Both the position numbers and the translations under genes were made by a program. This document shows, in pieces, positions 40,601-56,329 of a DNA stretch of 64,000 nucleotides. The notes under the pieces are model-generated. The model saw only the letters and a program-made list of their open reading frames with translations, was not told the DNA's origin and did not search any database. The stretch is from contig NC_064541.1 in assembly GCF_023856365.1 (NCBI RefSeq), forward strand, positions 21,926,214-21,990,213, in the 5' to 3' direction. Position 1 is the stretch's first letter; each line of letters starts with the position of its first letter. Origin of the DNA: Brienomyrus brachyistius. Its lineage: Eukaryota; Chordata; Actinopteri; Osteoglossiformes; Mormyridae.

Positions 40601-41868
40601 CCGCTCCACCTTCCACTTCTCTCCTATCCCCAGCACATTCCTCTCCCCTCAGCACGCCTCTCCGGTCCTCCCCTCCAGATTTCGGGGGAGTCCCCTCCCT
40701 CCCCCTGTCCCTCTCTCCTTGTTTGGGCGAGTCAGGGGAATCGGATTCAGAATCCAAGCTGGCCAAGGGGGACGCGGAGAGGCTCGGCGAAGAGGAACGG
40801 TTGTCCTGGTCAATGTCCCGCCCACTGCTCAAACTGCTACTGCTATTAGCCAAGCTCCCACCAACCGAGCTTCTGCTGCCTTGAGATTGGCCGTCTTCAT
40901 TATCACTCTCCTGTGATTGGCTGGTACCAGAGGGTGGGGGTGGGACGGCTGTAGACGTGTCAATTGAGTGAGTAGAGGATGGTGGGTTTGAAGCGGAGGA
41001 ATCCTGACAAAAAAAAGAGACAAATGATGCCTTTTAACTGGTACCTAAACTTCATAATGACTACTGCACTCGTCAGAAGAGCATAGTAATTCAGGACTGA
41101 CCTGCACTTTCTGTCTCTTGGGTGGAGGCACAAGTCCCTCCCCCTCACTCTCTGACGAATCATGTCCATGGGACCGGCGACTGACACGTCCAACCGGCAA
41201 ATCCTCTCCAGCGGCTCTCTGCCGACGTGAACAGCAAAATCACACGCCAAGTTGCTCACAGGCCATTCTATGTGTGTTTGCCACATACACATTACATGCT
41301 AGACATGTGGCTTGAGTTTTCCGACAGATATGATACTAAACCGGAGACTTACTAGAAGGCTCCGGAATTTCCCCAGCACAGACACACGTGCTCAGAGCGC
41401 AGATGTCTGACAGCAGCGCATGACGGCTGAGAGACGCGCCGTCTCGGAGCTCATGCGCACACCTGAGCATGCACACGGCGACAGGGAGGGACACTTACTG
41501 GCTGTCTGTCACTGCGCTCAACGAGCGAGGGGCTGGGGTGAGGGCGCCTACCCCTCCTCTCCTCACTGCCCCCCCGCCTGCGCCCACTGCGCATGGGCAT
41601 CTGGAGAGAGAGGTAGTGAGGGCAGGAACAGGGCGATAAAGAAAGGGATTAGCGATAGGTGCAAGCGCGGCGGCCCACCTGAGAGCGGAGGCCTACCGGC
41701 CTCGCAGACTCCCTCACAATTCACTCAATCCGCACGCACGCTCCCCCTGGTGCCCAGACTGTGTCCTCCTTATCCCCGGGCTCCCGAACAGCAGCTAAAG
41801 GGAGGGCCGCACAGCCGGGCCCAGGCGGTGGCAGATCTCACCGATTCTTTCTGAGTTCGCGTTTTCAT
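34686..41868 (-). CDS. atn1: Atrophin-1, nuclear transcriptional corepressor, complete
   Basis: Nuclear corepressor of the atrophin family. Nine exons join in phase to 1638 codons plus stop: 41842-41868, 41499-41600, 41102-41218, 38299-41003, 37999-38215, 36527-37919, 36081-36224, 35624-35801 and 34686-34719. The start MKTRTQKES then MPMRSGRRR matches ATN1. RERE instead begins with BAH, ELM2 and SANT domains, which are absent. Landmarks: basic PPPKRQKVQ (about 74-82), DIDQDNRS (about 145), a long Pro/Ser/Gly-rich middle, [15 protein letters not shown] and NSCARSD, an Arg/Glu repeat (about 1030-1055), [19 protein letters not shown] (about 1160), [17 protein letters not shown] (about 1490), [21 protein letters not shown] and the terminal [10 protein letters not shown]. 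It is much longer than human ATN1 (1190 aa) and has no long polyglutamine, only QQQPPVQQQ. The last exon is 34 bases. The CDS ends are certain; the donor at 37999 has a close alternative. Confidence 0.93.
34926..34973. repeat. CA-rich microsatellite in the last atn1 intron
   Basis: ACACACGCACACACACACATACACATAC-type imperfect run, between the terminal atn1 exon and the telomere-like array. Confidence 0.8.
35063..35620 (+). repeat. Degenerate telomere-like (TTAGGG)n array in the last atn1 intron
   Basis: More than 550 bases in which GGGTTAGGGTTT-type units recur with single-base changes and insertions (GGGTTTAAGGTTCA, GGATTTAGGGTT and so on). All units are G-rich on the plus strand, so the atn1 pre-mRNA carries the CCCUAA sense. 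The array fills most of the intron 34720-35623 and ends directly at the 5' splice site: after the exon end TACTACAG the intron begins GTGACCCTAAAACC, already a CCCTAA unit. Confidence 0.85.
36660..36745. repeat. In-frame CCCTCT hexamer repeats in atn1 coding sequence
   Basis: Two blocks of CTCTCCCTCTCCCTCT-type repetition code for alternating Glu-Arg on the gene strand. A third block at 38028-38070 in the previous exon does the same. They are coding microsatellites in an Arg/Glu region that human ATN1 also has in shorter form. Confidence 0.8.
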
Positions 41869-43502
41869 TGTCGATGCTCTGCCGGGTCCATTTCCCCTCT
41901 CTAGTGATCAGAACTATATTTGGGGCCTCGGGGTTCCGTGCACACCTTGCACGAGGTCGCCCACTCGTGAAAAACACCTGAAAGAGGGGGACACAGGGAC
42001 AGAGCAGCAGTCAGGACCCGGCCCCTTACGGCTACTCGCCGTATTCAGCGCTTACGGGAAAGATGTGTCCTTTCTGCAGTATTAATATCCAGCTCAGAAT
42101 TTCGAGGCGATTCTCAAATACCAATTCTAATAAGTTACAGACGCAAGCCACATATTAGCGAGGAACGCTTCACTGCAGTGCAGGGAGACAGAGAGGCAGG
42201 CACAGGCTCAGTGTGCTCAGCGCAGGGCCTTCACCTGAAGACAGGTGTGATTCCAGCCTGTGAGCAGCACACCATGTTCGAACAGGACGGCAAACCACCC
42301 CCCCCCCCATGCCAAGGCAGCTGGGGAACACGCCCCGTGCCCCCAGACGCAGCAGAGGGCATGCTGAACGTGTGCGTCCATTACACAGACGACAAACCCC
42401 GTGTCCAGAGATTCACATGCCTCCAGTGTTGCATGAAAGTTCATCACAACTAATCAGAGATACTCTTTATTCTTATCTGAAGCTGTGTATACTTTTGTGG
42501 TCCTGCTGTACAGTGTGAAGATTAATAGGCAGGAAATGTAACCAAAGATAGCAAGACTTACATTGTCCATAAATAATATCTGTACACAGCCAGGAACATA
42601 AAACATAGATATACATTCTATACAGGTGCTGTGCAACTGATGATCGGAGGCGAAATACATCTTTTCACTTCAAATGATCCACTCGGCTGCCGTACTAATA
42701 AGTCCTCTTTATACATATTCTTGCAGATCCATAGCCACGCACACAGGACATTTCACAATGACACAGTGCAGCAATAGCCTCCAGGTCTTGGCTTGCACAC
42801 AGCTTAAGACAATACAGTGTTTCATGCAACGCGGGGCAAGGTCTGCACATACCAGCAGCCAACGGCAGTCTGCCGTTACACGGGATCAACATATACACAG
42901 AAATGCAGCGCATAAGACACACATGCACACAAACAAACACTCACACACACAATGCATGCGTCCGCACACGTTAGCTAGCTCTCCCAGTACATTAAACAGC
43001 AAAAAAACAAATATAATGCATCGCACCGTGCCTTTTCCGACCAAATAAGACTGCAGCTGATCGCAGCCCCAAAAGCAACGCAGCGCCTCGTTTTCTTCTT
43101 TAGCTTATTATTAACACACATGCATAATAGATCAGCCTGTGCTATACAGTATGCCTGCCTGCATTTGACTTTACTGTACCGAGCGTAGTACCGCCGTGCA
43201 ACAAGGCACTTGTGTTTCAGAGGGAGGGATCGGGTGCGTTTACTATACCTCTCTGACCGCTTTCCACCTTAAAGAGGAAATTGCAATAGCGGAATAGGGT
43301 GGCGAAATTCACGGAAACGTCTTGATGTCTGGAATGCGTGTCTGTGTTGTACATACGGTTACACCACCTATTCATCGGGGGCCCCGTTTTGGACGTGCAT
43401 CGCATATATTCAATCTGCACACCAAAGGAGGCAAAGACACAAACGTGGCCACACACGGGCAACAAAAAAACCCCATATGCATCCGATTTCCCTCTTTCTT
43501 AC

Positions 43503-43523
43503 CTGTGATATCCACCGATGCGT
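43503..43523 (-). promoter_or_regulatory. Candidate 5' splice site of an atn1 non-coding exon
   Basis: On the gene strand GATATCACAG is followed by GTAAGAA, a near-consensus donor. It lies 1.5 kb upstream of the coding start, in a CpG-bearing stretch. The exon's upstream limit is not visible. Inferred from the motif and from the acceptor near 41977. Confidence 0.35.
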
Positions 43524-44814
43524 GTCCCTTTTCTCCCCCTCTCCTTTCCTCTTTCTTTCTGTCTCTCGCTTTGCACCGCGCGTCGACATATATACACGCA
43601 GAGAAACACGCAGCGCTCGCTATCACATCGTACGGATGCCGCAAGTAATGCACATTTTCCCTTTTTCTTAACTCGGCGCAGGGGGAAAGCGGGGTGCCGC
43701 CGAAGACTGTACAAATTGATGCGTACGGTTGCCTCCCCCACCCCCTTCTCTCCCCCCACCCTCCTCCCCTCTTTTTCTTCTTTCTCCCCCTCTCCCTCTC
43801 TGTCAAGACGACTTGCACTTTTTGCGGTCGGTACAGGCACAATCAAATGGGGGTGGTAGGGGTGCACTCCTTGCACAGACAGAAAGAGAGAAAACCGACA
43901 AGGCAATGAGCGATTTGCCTGGGTTTTCAAGGAAAAGTGGCAGGGAAAGGGGGAAAGGACGAAGATATCTTATGGGGAAGCTGAAAGACTAACCAAAACG
44001 GGGAGGGGGGGGGCGGTGAGACTGAGACTTTGTCTTTATTTTTATCGGTGCCGGTTAGCACCGTATAAAACGTGTCTCTGTGTCACGGTACCAGCCCCTT
44101 TTACAGTACCTCCTTCTTCCCTCCATTTTACTGTACCTAGCTTTGGGCACATGGAGTGCCCTTACACCGTGGCCTTGCAATCCAGCCATAAAGAACTTTG
44201 TTATGTGTTACATGCGTTATAATCCACCAACAGAAGTGTAACTTTTAGATGCACGGTAGCTACTTCTCATACGCACCCAGAGATCGCTAAATTGTTACTT
44301 TTATTTGATCTTTTCTTTTCTTATCCATAACCAGTGCGTTTCCTCAACCTGCTGCGCTGGGCTGCATGGCAGCCTTTGCATGCATTAGGCAATGCGACAC
44401 ACCTCTCTGTTTCTGCACACTATGGATACGTGTGTGTCTATGCAGGCTGTATTTTGACCCAGCCCTCTCCCTCTCTCACTCCAGCCCTTTTTCCCTTCCA
44501 AACAGCCTCCTGTCCCGTCTCCTTTTGTGCTGTATCCATAGTAACCAGAAGAGGAAAAATGGGGAGCGCGTGCGTCAGGAGAAAGCGTCCAGCGTGCCCT
44601 CTGCCGGCGGTATTAAGAACTGTAATATTTGCGAGGAGTTCAATACCCTGCGCCACATGCTGGTAGTAAGGAGTCTACGCCAAAACTGGGCTTAGTGATA
44701 ATTTAACCATTGTCAATGTCACCTGAGCAAATTAAAGTAGATTACACTAATAGTATTACTAGTAAGAGCTTGTGAACGGAATTATGTGTTATGTCGTTAA
44801 AAGAGTAGATGGCA

Positions 44815-45055
44815 CTGTGACTTAGTGGGTACCGATGTTGCGTCATACCTCCAATGCACTGGATTTGAATTGTGTCGCGGGTCTCTGTGAAGCTCGTACG
44901 TTTTATCCAATATTGTACTTTTTCTTCTGGTTGCTGCTGTTTACTCCCGCAGTTCAAAAACACGCATTTAGACTGACCGTAGTTTGTGGGTGTTTTTCCC
45001 TTCTACGATAAACTAGCACACCGTCTTGGGTTGTACCCTTGCCTTGTGTCCTTAT
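44815..45055 (+). mobile_element. Degenerate SINE-like copy
   Basis: GGCACTGTGACTTAGTGGGTA, then GAATTGTGTCGCGGGTCTCTG, CAGTTCAAAAACACGCATTT and CTTGGGTTGTACCCTTGCCT follow the same order as the element at 25142-25445 with many substitutions. Confidence 0.5.
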
Positions 45056-45060
45056 GAAGC

Positions 45061-45190
45061 AGGGGCGTCCGAAGCATTTTGAATGTAGGGGGGGGGGACA
45101 CACTGGCATAAAACTAATATTTTATGTTAAATATGGGGGGGGTCCAAACGAATAATTATGAAATGTGAGGGGAACACATCCCCCTCAGAT
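45061..45190. mobile_element. hAT/MITE-like fragment with G tracts
   Basis: Opens CAGGGGCGTCCGAAGC, a typical hAT-type end, and includes two G tracts and GAACACATCCCCCTCAG. The opposite end was not found. Confidence 0.4.
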
Positions 45191-46331
45191 TTAATGGCGG
45201 CGACGTTATGGCGGTGTGTGTGTTATGTCATTGACACAAATTGAACAAATTAATTTTATCCAAATAAAAAAGTAAGATTTAAACCAAGATGTGATGTTTA
45301 ACATTAACAGCTGCCAGATAAAAACAGGTATTATAACTTCGATTAAGTCTACAAAACATTTTGCCTATAAGCATCAAACAGTATTTTAGACATTTCTATA
45401 AGATTTTAATAATGTAATTATTTTTAGATTTTAATTATCGTGCCTTAAATTTCCTCTCGCAGAAATGAATTTGTGCAGGCTTAGGAAATATAATGTTCCC
45501 TCTAAAATGTTCTTTTTTTTAACCCGTGAGCTCATCTACAGCTGAGTAACTCACAACGTTAGCAAAATGACACCTACATTCAGCACAACGTGAGGCTGTA
45601 CTGGTCTTTAACCCAGATAAATATAAGTTTTCATGCAATAATTCTTTTGGAAACTTGCGTGCTGCTGTGTTCCAGGACACCTCGAAACTGCAGTCAGGTA
45701 TATACATAAGCTTTAGCTCAGGCTTATTATATTACTCATAATGCTGGGTATAATTATATCTTCTCAAATATCTTCCAAGTAGAACTTTCAAAGGTTGTCC
45801 AATAGTAAAGCAGTGACAAAAATAGCTATGATTGTTGTCGGGATAAACTCTGAATGCAACCGAATTATTCCTGAAGGCTACATAATTTCTCAAGTATCAA
45901 GAGTTTTTGATGTGAGATCAAACAATCAAACTTTTAATTATAGTTTGACATTGTATCATTGTTATTCTTGTGGGAAAATATTCCCTATTATGACACTGAA
46001 ATTTCAGATTCACTGTTGCTAAATGGTATTTATACTATATAGCACTGAATTCTCTTGACCTGTTGTCATACTGTTCAGCATAGGATTAATACTCTAAACG
46101 TATACTCTAAACATTACCTTACACATAAATATATTTATAATAACGATAATGAAACTTATGTACAAGCATAAGTATAAGTGCAGGTAACTGAAGACGATTA
46201 AAAAAATCCCTTCACATCAATAATAGAAGCTGATAAGTGGCACCACTACAGATATGCATTTCAGACTTAGAAAAGACAACCTCTGTTCCCCACAGGAAAA
46301 GGCAGGGCTCTGTGGATGAAGTTGCAATCTT

Positions 46332-46337
46332 TTTATT
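46332..46337 (-). other. eno2 polyadenylation signal
   Basis: AATAAA on the minus strand about 600 bases after the eno2 stop codon, with no other gene between. Confidence 0.6.
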
Positions 46338-46876
46338 TGTGGGGTCATTCTGTGGCAAGCTTTGTATTTCAATAGTATATCTAACGACATTAGGAACATT
46401 GGCAAAGGGTGACAGGCAGTATGGGGACAGGAGAGGGTGAAGGGATCAGAAAAGAGAGATAATATGGGGATTTGCAGAGAGGGCAATGGAGAGAAAAGAA
46501 GTGGAAGAGAGAGAAGGAGGCCAAAGATGTATGGAGGGGCTGAAAGAGCCAGTGTGTGAATGAGAGGGAGAGAGAGCGTGCTGCTCACTGAGATTTCCAT
46601 GTTTGTAGGTAAAGCTGTCAATCTGTCACTGTCGGCAATTCAGCCTGTCACTGAGTCTGTGTTTTTGTTTGTATCAGTATGTGATCCAGCCTGTTTGTTG
46701 ATGTGCAGTTGCGTGAGTCAGACTATCAGTCTTTCAGCATCTGGGCATCCCGGTCCATGTCTTTCTCACATTCTCAGTCGATTTCCTGACCGTCTGTGTG
46801 TACGTGTATTAATCTCCCCTGTGCGTATTGCGTGTGCGTGTTATGTGCGTCTGTGTGTACGTGTGCGCCTCTCTCC

Positions 46877-46877
<1 letters not shown>

Positions 46878-46913
<36 letters not shown>
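46878..46913. repeat. 36-base poly-C (poly-G in eno2 mRNA)
   Basis: Thirty-six uninterrupted C on the plus strand. It begins 17 bases after the eno2 stop codon on the gene strand, so the 3' UTR would open with a 36-base G run. Its exact length may be affected by sequencing or assembly. Confidence 0.85.
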
Positions 46914-46930
46914 ATGTCTGAGTGCCGGTC

Positions 46931-50711
<3,781 letters not shown>

Positions 50712-52977
50712 CCTGCAAACGAAAACAGACCATGAATAAAATCACGCGGACAGATGTGGATAACCCTCCCTCCGGTCAGTGTGCCAGAGGGCATGCAGGC
50801 AGTGACAATGGCTGTCTGTTTATATCAGGACTCAGGAACTGCTCTTAAAACACCAAGTCACCTGACAGGCGACCGTTCACTGAATCACATCATTCCAAGT
50901 AAAAGTAAAGCATTGCAATTAAACCCAAAACACAGCACAGACTGAATATCTTGCACAAATATACACCATAGCACAAACCTGGAATAATACATAGATAAAA
51001 ATTCACATCACACATTACAAAACAATATATTTCAAATAGAGTTCGAAAACATGACCCTCTAGTCTTCATATTCTATATATAATGTACAGGATGTACTGTG
51101 ACATCCATCCCTCCCACCCAACACGAATCTCTCTCTCTCACTCTCTCTCTCTGCAGGAAACCAACACAATAAGTACTGAAAGACCCTGAGATGGAGGAAG
51201 AGAAAAAGATGGAGGGAAATAGGACACAGTGGACAAAGATTATTCAATTATTGAACCCCCCCCCCCCCACCCCACCACTACCACCACCACCTCTTGTAGA
51301 AGAAAAAAATAGATGACAGGCTGAGGGAGCAAAGGTTGTTCAGTGAGTATAAGTGACCTCTCCGCTGTCATCACAACAGAACAGGGGGACAGGCGAAAAT
51401 CCGTCCGGATTTGAGGGAAAAGAGCAGATGCTCGGACACACGCTGACACAAACAAGCGCCGTTAGGCACACAGAAGCGCGCACCGGCGGAACACTGACGC
51501 ATTAGCGCAGAACCAAAACATGCACGAAGGTGGACACGGAGCCCCGCGCACGGAGGCACGCAGAAATGTACGGTGACATGCAGGGACACTGATCCGAGAA
51601 GCGCGCACCCCGAAAATGCGCACACCCGTACGCACACGCAGGTTACCGCACCTGACGTTTGATTCTAAAACGACAGCAGATCGGAGCCGAAACAGGAAAA
51701 AAAGACTGACAGACTATCAAAGACGACGGAGGACAGAATGACAAATGCGGAGAGGAAGACAGAACAGATTCGTGGTTTTTAATTTCCATTACCTGCCGCC
51801 GTTGCTTGGTCTTGTAGGAAAAGCGAGTGTGAGAGAATGAGGGATAGAACTGCGCAGGGGAGGACGGGGGGGTAAAATGTGTGACAGGGGAGGGGGAGGG
51901 GGACATGTGAGTCATTGGAAGATGCAGAGAAGGAAGGGAGGGAGAGTAGGTCAAGGAGACAGAGAGATGAGAGAGAAACAGAGATGCAGCACGACTAAGG
52001 GAAGGAGAGGATTGGTGTGTTTCAGAGAAAAATGACAGGGCAGTTTGGGGAGGTACAGAGGGAAATGCAGCACTGATCACTTCATGTTAAAAGACAGGGG
52101 CTTGACGTAATGAAGCAACGTTAGTCATGATTCAGCATGATTCAAATAACCTTCTAATATTTTTATAAAGTCTGGTTTTGAATTTCAGGTCAGCTCTAAA
52201 ACGTTTAAAACAGAATGAGAACAAAGCTAAAAAAATTATTGTTATATAATTTTCTTACATCTCGGAGCCGAGAGTTATATCACCGATCAAATTATCGTCT
52301 GGTCGAATTTACGGAAATTAAATTCGATTATTGTATATCTTTGTACACAGAGGTAAAAACAGAGGTACTGGTGTCATACAGGGAGGACAGCACAGGGAAT
52401 ATACTTCAGAGGGATTTAGGAAGGTAAGTGCAGGAGGAGGGAAGAGACATAATCTGACAGCATCATCTGGGTTTAAAAGGATTATCCCGATGAAGAACTA
52501 GTTACACACTGCCCCCAATGCCAAGACAAGGAAGCAAACGGCTGGGCGAAAGCGAGAAGGTGACGGAGAAAGAAAACAACCAGCGCATCAAGGGATGACA
52601 GAGGCATAGGGGAGAGACTGGCTCTCATTGGCTGCTTTTCTGCTGTGTTCTAGCTGGAGGTCATGTGACCATCTGCTGGCATTCTCTCCCTGGCCAGAAG
52701 ATGGAGCCACTGAGCCACAGCACTGTGGGCATTTCTCATATAAATTGCAGATGTAGCCAAAGCAAGTTCCCCAAGATGGCCCCCTGTATTTGCTTATTGC
52801 AGTGTTTCCCATAGCAGCCCTCAGGACCCCCAGACAGTCAACGTTTTTGTTCCGGGAGCTGGGATGAAGCAAGAACGTAGACTGCCTGGGGGTCCCCGAG
52901 AACCAGGTTGGGAAACACTGGCTCATAGGATGGGTTTCACGTTCACAAAAACACACACAGAATGATTATCAATGAAT
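50712..52977. other. eno2 5' flank and mlf2 3' flank
   Basis: No coding exon seen. A CpG-bearing stretch at about 51450-51660 with a possible donor after CAAACGTCAG on the minus strand (51653) is a candidate eno2 first non-coding exon and promoter. CT tracts lie near 51125-51155 and a C run near 51255-51267. A MITE lies at 52800-52920. Confidence 0.4.
52800..52920. mobile_element. Short MITE with perfect 11-base inverted ends
   Basis: Begins CAGTGTTTCCC and ends GGGAAACACTG, exact reverse complements. The interior is also partly palindromic (CAGGACCCCCAGACAG against CTGCCTGGGGGTCCCCG). Related copies lie at 5665-5785 and 48430-48590. It is the best preserved of the three. Confidence 0.75.
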
Positions 52978-52983
52978 TTTATT
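52978..52983 (-). other. mlf2 polyadenylation signal
   Basis: AATAAA on the minus strand, about 440 bases after the mlf2 stop codon. Confidence 0.6.
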
Positions 52984-53422
52984 ATGTAGTTTCATCAATG
53001 GTGTACAATTCAACCCACACACACTACTACCTTACACAAACATATATGCACTGTACAGTGTACCGCATAGCATTAATGTATAGTGCCAGTGTCTATATAC
53101 AAAACGTGTGAGTGGCATACGTGTTTGGATGCATGTCAAATGTCGCGTTGTTCTGTTAACCGTAAGCGTGTGTGCTAGGTGGAGGATACGCATAGTTTAT
53201 ATGTATAAACAGCCCAGTTATATCAAACATCTTAAACATCAGGAAGTTCCTTAACGCGTCCCTGGTTATGCATTCACAGCATCACCTGATCCCATTTAAC
53301 GCTTTTCACCTGCAAAGGAAAAATAAAACAAATGGTTATAAACGCACGGGACAGCGTGAGGCTACAGCAGTTCGTGATGACGGAGTCACTCCTGTTGTTT
53401 TCTTACTTCGCCTGTCCCACGT

Positions 53423-55412
53423 TCACCAGTCACAGCGCGGGCGGCTGCTGGATGAGGGGTGTCGTGGAGAGTCGTGGTGAGAGCCTGGTGAGGAAGAGCT
53501 GGAGGGGCCAGTAATGGCCAGATGCTGCCTGGCCCCCGCCCTCCTGTCCCTGCCGTAGTCCAAGCCACGAACGCTGGGGTGCGGATACCTCAATGTCTCC
53601 CGTCTCCACTCCTCGTCAAAGGCCGCGGCCTCACCTGGAGGGACAGGCCACCCAGATCAGATCCGCTATTCCCCGTCTGTTCACAGCCTCCACTAACCCT
53701 TGTCCATCCATTATTATACAGTCAAGCTGAGCAGGGAGCAGCTAAGTCTACGCTGCTGTGAAAGCACCAGCCGAAGTCCCAGAGTGGGGGGGTTGGAAGG
53801 CAGAGCGGCTCTCACACTCCTCCAGGTTGATGAAGTCCTGCCGCTCCTCGTGATCGCCGGTATTGCGGTTGCGCGAGCGCTCCATCACGTGACCTCGTTC
53901 TCCGATGTGGTGTCCAATGGCCATGCGCTCCAACCCACTCTCGCTGTCCCGCATGGTTTGACGTGTCTCCCTTATCTGTGGACGTGGACATGACCCACTC
54001 AGTCTATCCCTGTCTATTTCTACTCTTCCACAAGAGAACACTCTCCATCCCATTCACAACAAGGTAATTGATTCTACAGGATTCTTTCAAAATGTTCCAG
54101 ACCTGTAGATACTGACCAGTTCTTTGCACCTGTTTGATGCAATTCATAAATGCAAAACATCCAAGGCTAATCATTATTAGTGTCCGAACTGAAAAGTTAA
54201 GTATACCGGTAGATATTTCACATAAACAATTACGACCAACCACGTTACGGAAAAGCCCATTCCTATCAGGGCTAAGGGTCCACATTCTTAACCATGATGC
54301 TACCCGTCGCCATCCAGTGAAGACGATCATTTTTCGGCCTTCTCTTACCCCTCCGGGTGCGGTCCTGAGCTCACTGGTCTGCTGGTAGACTTTAGGCACT
54401 CCAGAGTCTGTAGAGGAGTAGGATATGACTGTGGAGGAAGAGAAGGTCTGGCAGCTGGGAGTCCCTGACAACCGCTCCTGGGCAAAGAAACCAAGGGGTG
54501 AGAGAAGCCCACAGGGCGCATAGCTGCACAGAACACAGCCGGAGGAGAGACTCCAGTAACACGTACCATGTTCCCCATCATTCCATCCATCATCCCAAAC
54601 ATGTCTGTGAATCCGCCTCCCTAGGAGAAAGGGGCCATCAGCATCCTCGGATCAGAAAGCAACATGCAACAAGCAAAGCCATAAAAGAGTGCTCACCATT
54701 CCCAGCATCCCAAAGGGGGCCAGTGCACCAGCCTATGAAACGTTAAGAAAAGTTAGACACATACCACACTGCGAAGTAACTGGTGAACGGAAAAGAAAGT
54801 GCGGTGTGGATGGCTACCTGGAGGTGAGGGGCACGAGGTGGTTGAATCTGGGGGGCGAGGGGAAACGGCTCGAAGCCGAACGACCCAAACAAACTCCGCA
54901 TCTGCCGTCTGTGGGCCGCAAACGGATCCCTGCAAATAAAAGAGTGCAAGGACACCACTCCACTCAGACATAATTAAGAGAGCTGAGAATTAATACCTAA
55001 ACACTATATTAATCATCAGAGTATACAAAATATTTGATCACGACCTTCAACTGGATTAAACAGAGCAATGTATTTGGATACTTCACGATATGGCCACTCA
55101 CACAAAAAGCCATATCAAAATACCTGGTTTTTCCCTTAAACTCTCCCTCCTCGCCATACACCAATACAGGATATTTCATATAGTGCACTAATCACATACT
55201 AGTTTCTGTAAATTCAAGTACTGGCCTACTGTACTGGATAACAGAGGCAAGCATGGTCCATAAAAACATACTGGTTAGAGTTACAAATTCACTATGGCAG
55301 AATCACTATGTGGGCCAAATATAAAATGAAAATCATTAAAAACGTGGAAAACTTCCTACAATACTTACATCATGAATGGGTTTTCGTCCACGTCACTCAA
55401 ATACCGAAACAT
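53423..55412 (-). CDS. mlf2: Myeloid leukemia factor 2, complete
   Basis: MLF family protein, nuclear and cytoplasmic, without a known enzymatic activity. Seven exons (55369-55412, 54818-54929, 54697-54732, 54567-54620, 54349-54477, 53816-53975, 53423-53634) join to 248 codons plus stop, the same length as human MLF2. Motifs: start [19 protein letters not shown], Met/Gly-rich [102 protein letters not shown] and the final Asp-Trp (human also ends YDW). The 5' splice site after exon 6 leaves a T that joins GT from the next exon to make a Cys. MLF2 is chosen over MLF1 from length, ending and linkage to eno2/atn1. Head-to-head with the cdc42-like gene. Confidence 0.95.
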
Positions 55413-56290
55413 TTTTTTCGAAGTTTGTTCAGTTTCGCTTCTTCCCTTTAAACAATAAGTTACATAAAGGTACGATCACGCAGAAACCGAGTGATATATA
55501 ATCAGCAGGGTGAATTACGAAGACCCCCGCAGGAAATACATACAGATATAAGCACCGTGACTAACAAAAGAGCAACAAATCGCAGGTCAGCTCGTTTAAA
55601 TAGTTAGCAACCCAATGAAGGTCAGTTTAAATCTAGTTTATTGACCGGATCGCACGTCACACATGAATCTGATTGCGCCGTTAGCTGACCATAAATAAAC
55701 ACGACAAAAACGCAATTTAAAAAAGAAACTGACAGGATCCAGATGAGGGTCTGCCGAGCACGTACCCCACCAAAACAGCTAACGAGCCCGACCGCTTTAC
55801 TAATGCTCAATCTCCAAATTTGTGCGTTATTTCTCCAGTTATCTTATGAAAAAGCTACGCCGACGTATCCCCTTGTTGTAAGATTAAATGTATACTGACT
55901 GAGGAGCGTATGGTTTTTTAATGAACGAATCCCGATAGGTTAGCATGAGTGTAAATATTTGCAGCTCTAGCCTGGCTAGCTAATCGCAGACTGAAGCGGA
56001 AGTCGAGATGACAAAGGAAGCCAGGGCGACACAACGGAGACGCTCTTCCTTCGTTTCTCTTTTCCTGAATCCGCGCACACTCCGACACTATTCACATGAA
56101 AACAAGATGACAGTGCCCTTTTCTTATTTTCCTTTTCAAGGTAAAACCAGTTAATAAACAAGCTATACCTGGTACCGATAATAAATAACACGCAATACGG
56201 AAAGAAGAGAGGGAGGACGGCTGTTCTACAACCCCGTGACCTGCCGGAAATGGCGTCAGTCGCTGCGGCGATGCAGTGTATCTTTTCCTA

Positions 56291-56329
<39 letters not shown>

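Larger units (their letters stand above)
41869..46331. other. atn1 5' region and eno2 3' flank
   Basis: The atn1 first coding exon probably extends as 5' UTR to an acceptor near 41977 (CTTTTCAG before GTGTTTTTC on the gene strand). A likely non-coding exon end is listed at 43503. Sequence around 43500-43750 is CpG-containing and pyrimidine-rich, so the atn1 promoter may be near there. The rest is AT-rich with old repeats at 44815-45190 and no recognised gene. Confidence 0.4.

Noticed and set aside
36461..40916. Many long plus-strand ORFs (up to about 238 codons) opposite atn1
   Set aside because: They mirror the GC-rich, Pro/Ser-rich atn1 exons, lack splice structure and family motifs, and the opposite strand gives a full atrophin with conserved blocks and correct splice phases.
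34686..41868. RERE (atrophin-2) as identity for the atrophin gene
   Set aside because: No BAH, ELM2, SANT or GATA-type domains are present, the N-terminus begins [18 protein letters not shown] as in ATN1, and the neighbours are those of ATN1.
43372..43930. Overlapping 113-156 codon ORFs upstream of atn1
   Set aside because: Low-complexity pyrimidine-rich flank; no motif, and open on both strands because of composition.
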